Below are positions 20,223-21,653 of a DNA stretch of 21,653 bases, piece after piece. A program made the translations under genes and the position numbers. The notes beneath the pieces were generated by a model. That model saw only the letters and a list, made by a program, of their open reading frames with translations. It was not told the DNA's origin and did no database searches. Each line of letters opens with the position of its first letter. Positions within the stretch are counted from its first letter, which is position 1. The stretch spans positions 1 through 21,653 of IMG/VR virus record IMGVR_UViG_3300010149_000220. The stretch is one strand, 5' to 3'. This DNA comes from a virus.

Positions 20223-21653
20223 TTAATAAACCTTACTTTTAGTAGCTTCACGATCTTTAATTACAGTTCCTGTTTTACCACCAACTCCAAGTCCAGATAA
20301 TCTATTATCTATACCTTTGAGCTTATTGATTAACTCCTTTTTCTTTTTTGGATCAAAATCCATTTGTTCTATCACTGCGATTGCTTCGTGAAGTTGTCCT
20401 TCACCTACTTGGTTTACCATACCTTTCAGGAATTCTCCATAATCAGTCATTATTCCCATTGTTTTTAAAGCATTACTTAACTGTACTTTTTCCATCTCAA
20501 TCGCATAATCTCTTAGTTTTATTTGACGTTCATATGCTCTGGTCGCTCTATCTAAATCACCTTTTGCTTCTGCTGTTGCAATATCTTCAGTAAGTAGATC
20601 ATTAGCATCTTGTAACTTATTCATCTCCTTAAGAAATTCTTTTCTTGAAGGTTCCATTTCAATTTGTGTTTCACCAAAAGCTCTGAATACATTTGTATTA
20701 GGTTTATCAAGATTTACAGAAAGTCGAGCAAGAGTACCTACAATATCTTGTTGCTTGGCCGCTTCTCGAAGTTCTTTCATACGTGTTTCTTTTGCAGTTT
20801 GCGTTGCTTGTTTTGCTTTTAGATCAGTTTGTTGGGCTGCTCTCATCATGTCAATTAATTTATTAAAAGGTTGTTTTGTTTCGTCTATCTTTGGTGGTTG
20901 CGGTTCAATACGTGGTTTATTTGTAATTGCCGCAGCACCTCCTGGTTCTTCAGGATCTACTGTAGATAGGGCAGACAAATAATCAGCAATATGTCCACCT
21001 TCAGCGGCTCTTACCGGAGATGTTCCAAAAGGAGTATAAGCACTACCAAAACCACCAGGACTAAACCCACCAAAACTTCCATATAAAGAACCAAGTCCTG
21101 CCGCTTGACTTAAAAACTTATTAAAAGGACTTGTTTGAGGAGCGCTCGTTGTTCTTACCTGAGATTTTATATCAGGAAACCCTACAATAGTTCCCTGATA
21201 TCTTTGAAGTTGATCTTCATCCCATTTGCTTTCTTCCAAATGTCTTTTATAAGCTTCATCCAAAGCTGCTTGCTGTCTTTGTTGTAGTGTTTCTCCAACC
21301 GAAGATAATCCTCCAAGTTCTCTTGCTTTTGCACCATATCTTTGTGTTCCTAATTGAGTTTGCGCTTGTGCTTCCATCCTCTCTCTGGCTTTTTGTTCTT
21401 GAAATTGTCTTACAGCAGCATCATAAGCTCTTTGTGAACCCTTTGTTTGAATATCTTCAAGTTGTCGCATTTGTGCCTGACCAATTTGAGAAGCTTCAAG
21501 ACCTGCCCTGCTTCCTAAACCAGACATACCTCCTGCATCTACTGCACGTTTTTCAAACGTGGGCATAATATCCCGTTCAAATACTTTCTGAGCTTCACGC
21601 TTTTCAATATCTGTAACTGCCTGTTGATAAGGAGACATATATTCTTTGGCAGT
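20223..21653 (-). CDS. Structural (probable internal virion) protein, 5' end outside window
   Basis: The frame is open to the right edge, reading Thr-Ala-Lys-Glu-Tyr before the first ATG (21638), so this gene is truncated at its N-terminus here; the visible part is 476 residues. The start EYMSPYQQAVTDIEKREAQK resembles the 'YMnPYqq.Vid......' segment of large marine-phage virion proteins, supporting continuation beyond the edge. Residues 1-160 are Gln/Arg/Glu-rich and probably coiled coil, about 175-215 are Gly/Phe/Ser-rich (SLYGSFGGFSPGGFGSAYTP), followed by RAAEGGHIADYLSAL, a Pro-rich linker and a second charged helical region up to about 430. It is followed by the 1359-residue gene in the same operon, so a joint role in the internal core is likely. 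Confidence 0.7.
   Translation of the reverse strand, partial: TAKEYMSPYQQAVTDIEKREAQKVFERDIMPTFEKRAVDAGGMSGLGSRAGLEASQIGQAQMRQLEDIQTKGSQRAYDAAVRQFQEQKARERMEAQAQTQLGTQRYGAKARELGGLSSVGETLQQRQQAALDEAYKRHLEESKWDEDQLQRYQGTIVGFPDIKSQVRTTSAPQTSPFNKFLSQAAGLGSLYGSFGGFSPGGFGSAYTPFGTSPVRAAEGGHIADYLSALSTVDPEEPGGAAAITNKPRIEPQPPKIDETKQPFNKLIDMMRAAQQTDLKAKQATQTAKETRMKELREAAKQQDIVGTLARLSVNLDKPNTNVFRAFGETQIEMEPSRKEFLKEMNKLQDANDLLTEDIATAEAKGDLDRATRAYERQIKLRDYAIEMEKVQLSNALKTMGIMTDYGEFLKGMVNQVGEGQLHEAIAVIEQMDFDPKKKKELINKLKGIDNRLSGLGVGGKTGTVIKDREATKSKVY

Noticed and set aside
1-21653. CRISPR arrays, tRNA genes, insertion sequences and integrase
   Set aside because: Looked for on both strands; I found no regularly spaced repeats, no convincing cloverleaf and no transposase or integrase-like protein.

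Overview
The window reads as part of an AT-rich, tailed double-stranded DNA phage genome, most like the T7-related short-tailed phages of marine alphaproteobacteria (pelagiphage-like). The basis is a T7-type primase-helicase and family A DNA polymerase, a DUF3310 protein, a class II ribonucleotide reductase, a phage Hsp20, a GTA-type holin, a small terminase subunit, an M15 endolysin and very long virion proteins, in tightly packed and often overlapping genes. The host assignment is inferred from gene content and base composition only. I see no tRNA, integrase, transposon or CRISPR array.

Layout. All genes from 1 to 13230 lie on the plus strand; all from 13317 to the right edge lie on the minus strand, converging on a short gap at 13231-13316. 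On the plus strand come small early-type genes (83-973), the replication block (973-5253: primase-helicase, a possible PD-(D/E)XK nuclease, DNA polymerase, two small proteins), NrdJ (5274-6950), an isolated Hsp20 unit (6959-7538), a glycan/methyl-transfer cassette (7562-11552), then holin, a small membrane protein, TerS and an HNH endonuclease (11519-13230). Read from the right edge, the minus strand holds a partial structural gene, a 1359-residue virion protein, a membrane-anchored coil, the M15 endolysin, two GGR-motif proteins, a series of small membrane proteins (possibly including a spanin-like pair), and a NifU/Nfu-type Fe-S scaffold protein as the last gene.

How it works together. Primase-helicase, polymerase and NrdJ form a replication and dNTP-supply module. 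Hsp20 appears to be its own transcription unit: a perfect-consensus sigma70-type promoter (TTGACA, 17 nt, TATAAT), a leader of about 53 nt whose Shine-Dalgarno can pair with an upstream UUGCU exactly as in ROSE-type RNA thermometers, the coding region, and a GC-rich terminator. This is the strongest candidate for something undescribed. Others are a DNA polymerase whose exonuclease motif requires an AUA (or other non-canonical) start, a hairpin that hides the Shine-Dalgarno of a 53-codon gene, a protein joining glycosyltransferase-like, methyltransferase-like and DUF115/MptE-like regions, and several genes under 60 codons that are tied to neighbours by start-stop overlaps.

The only stretches without a gene are short (all under about 100 bases); each is described below or contains nothing I can recognise.
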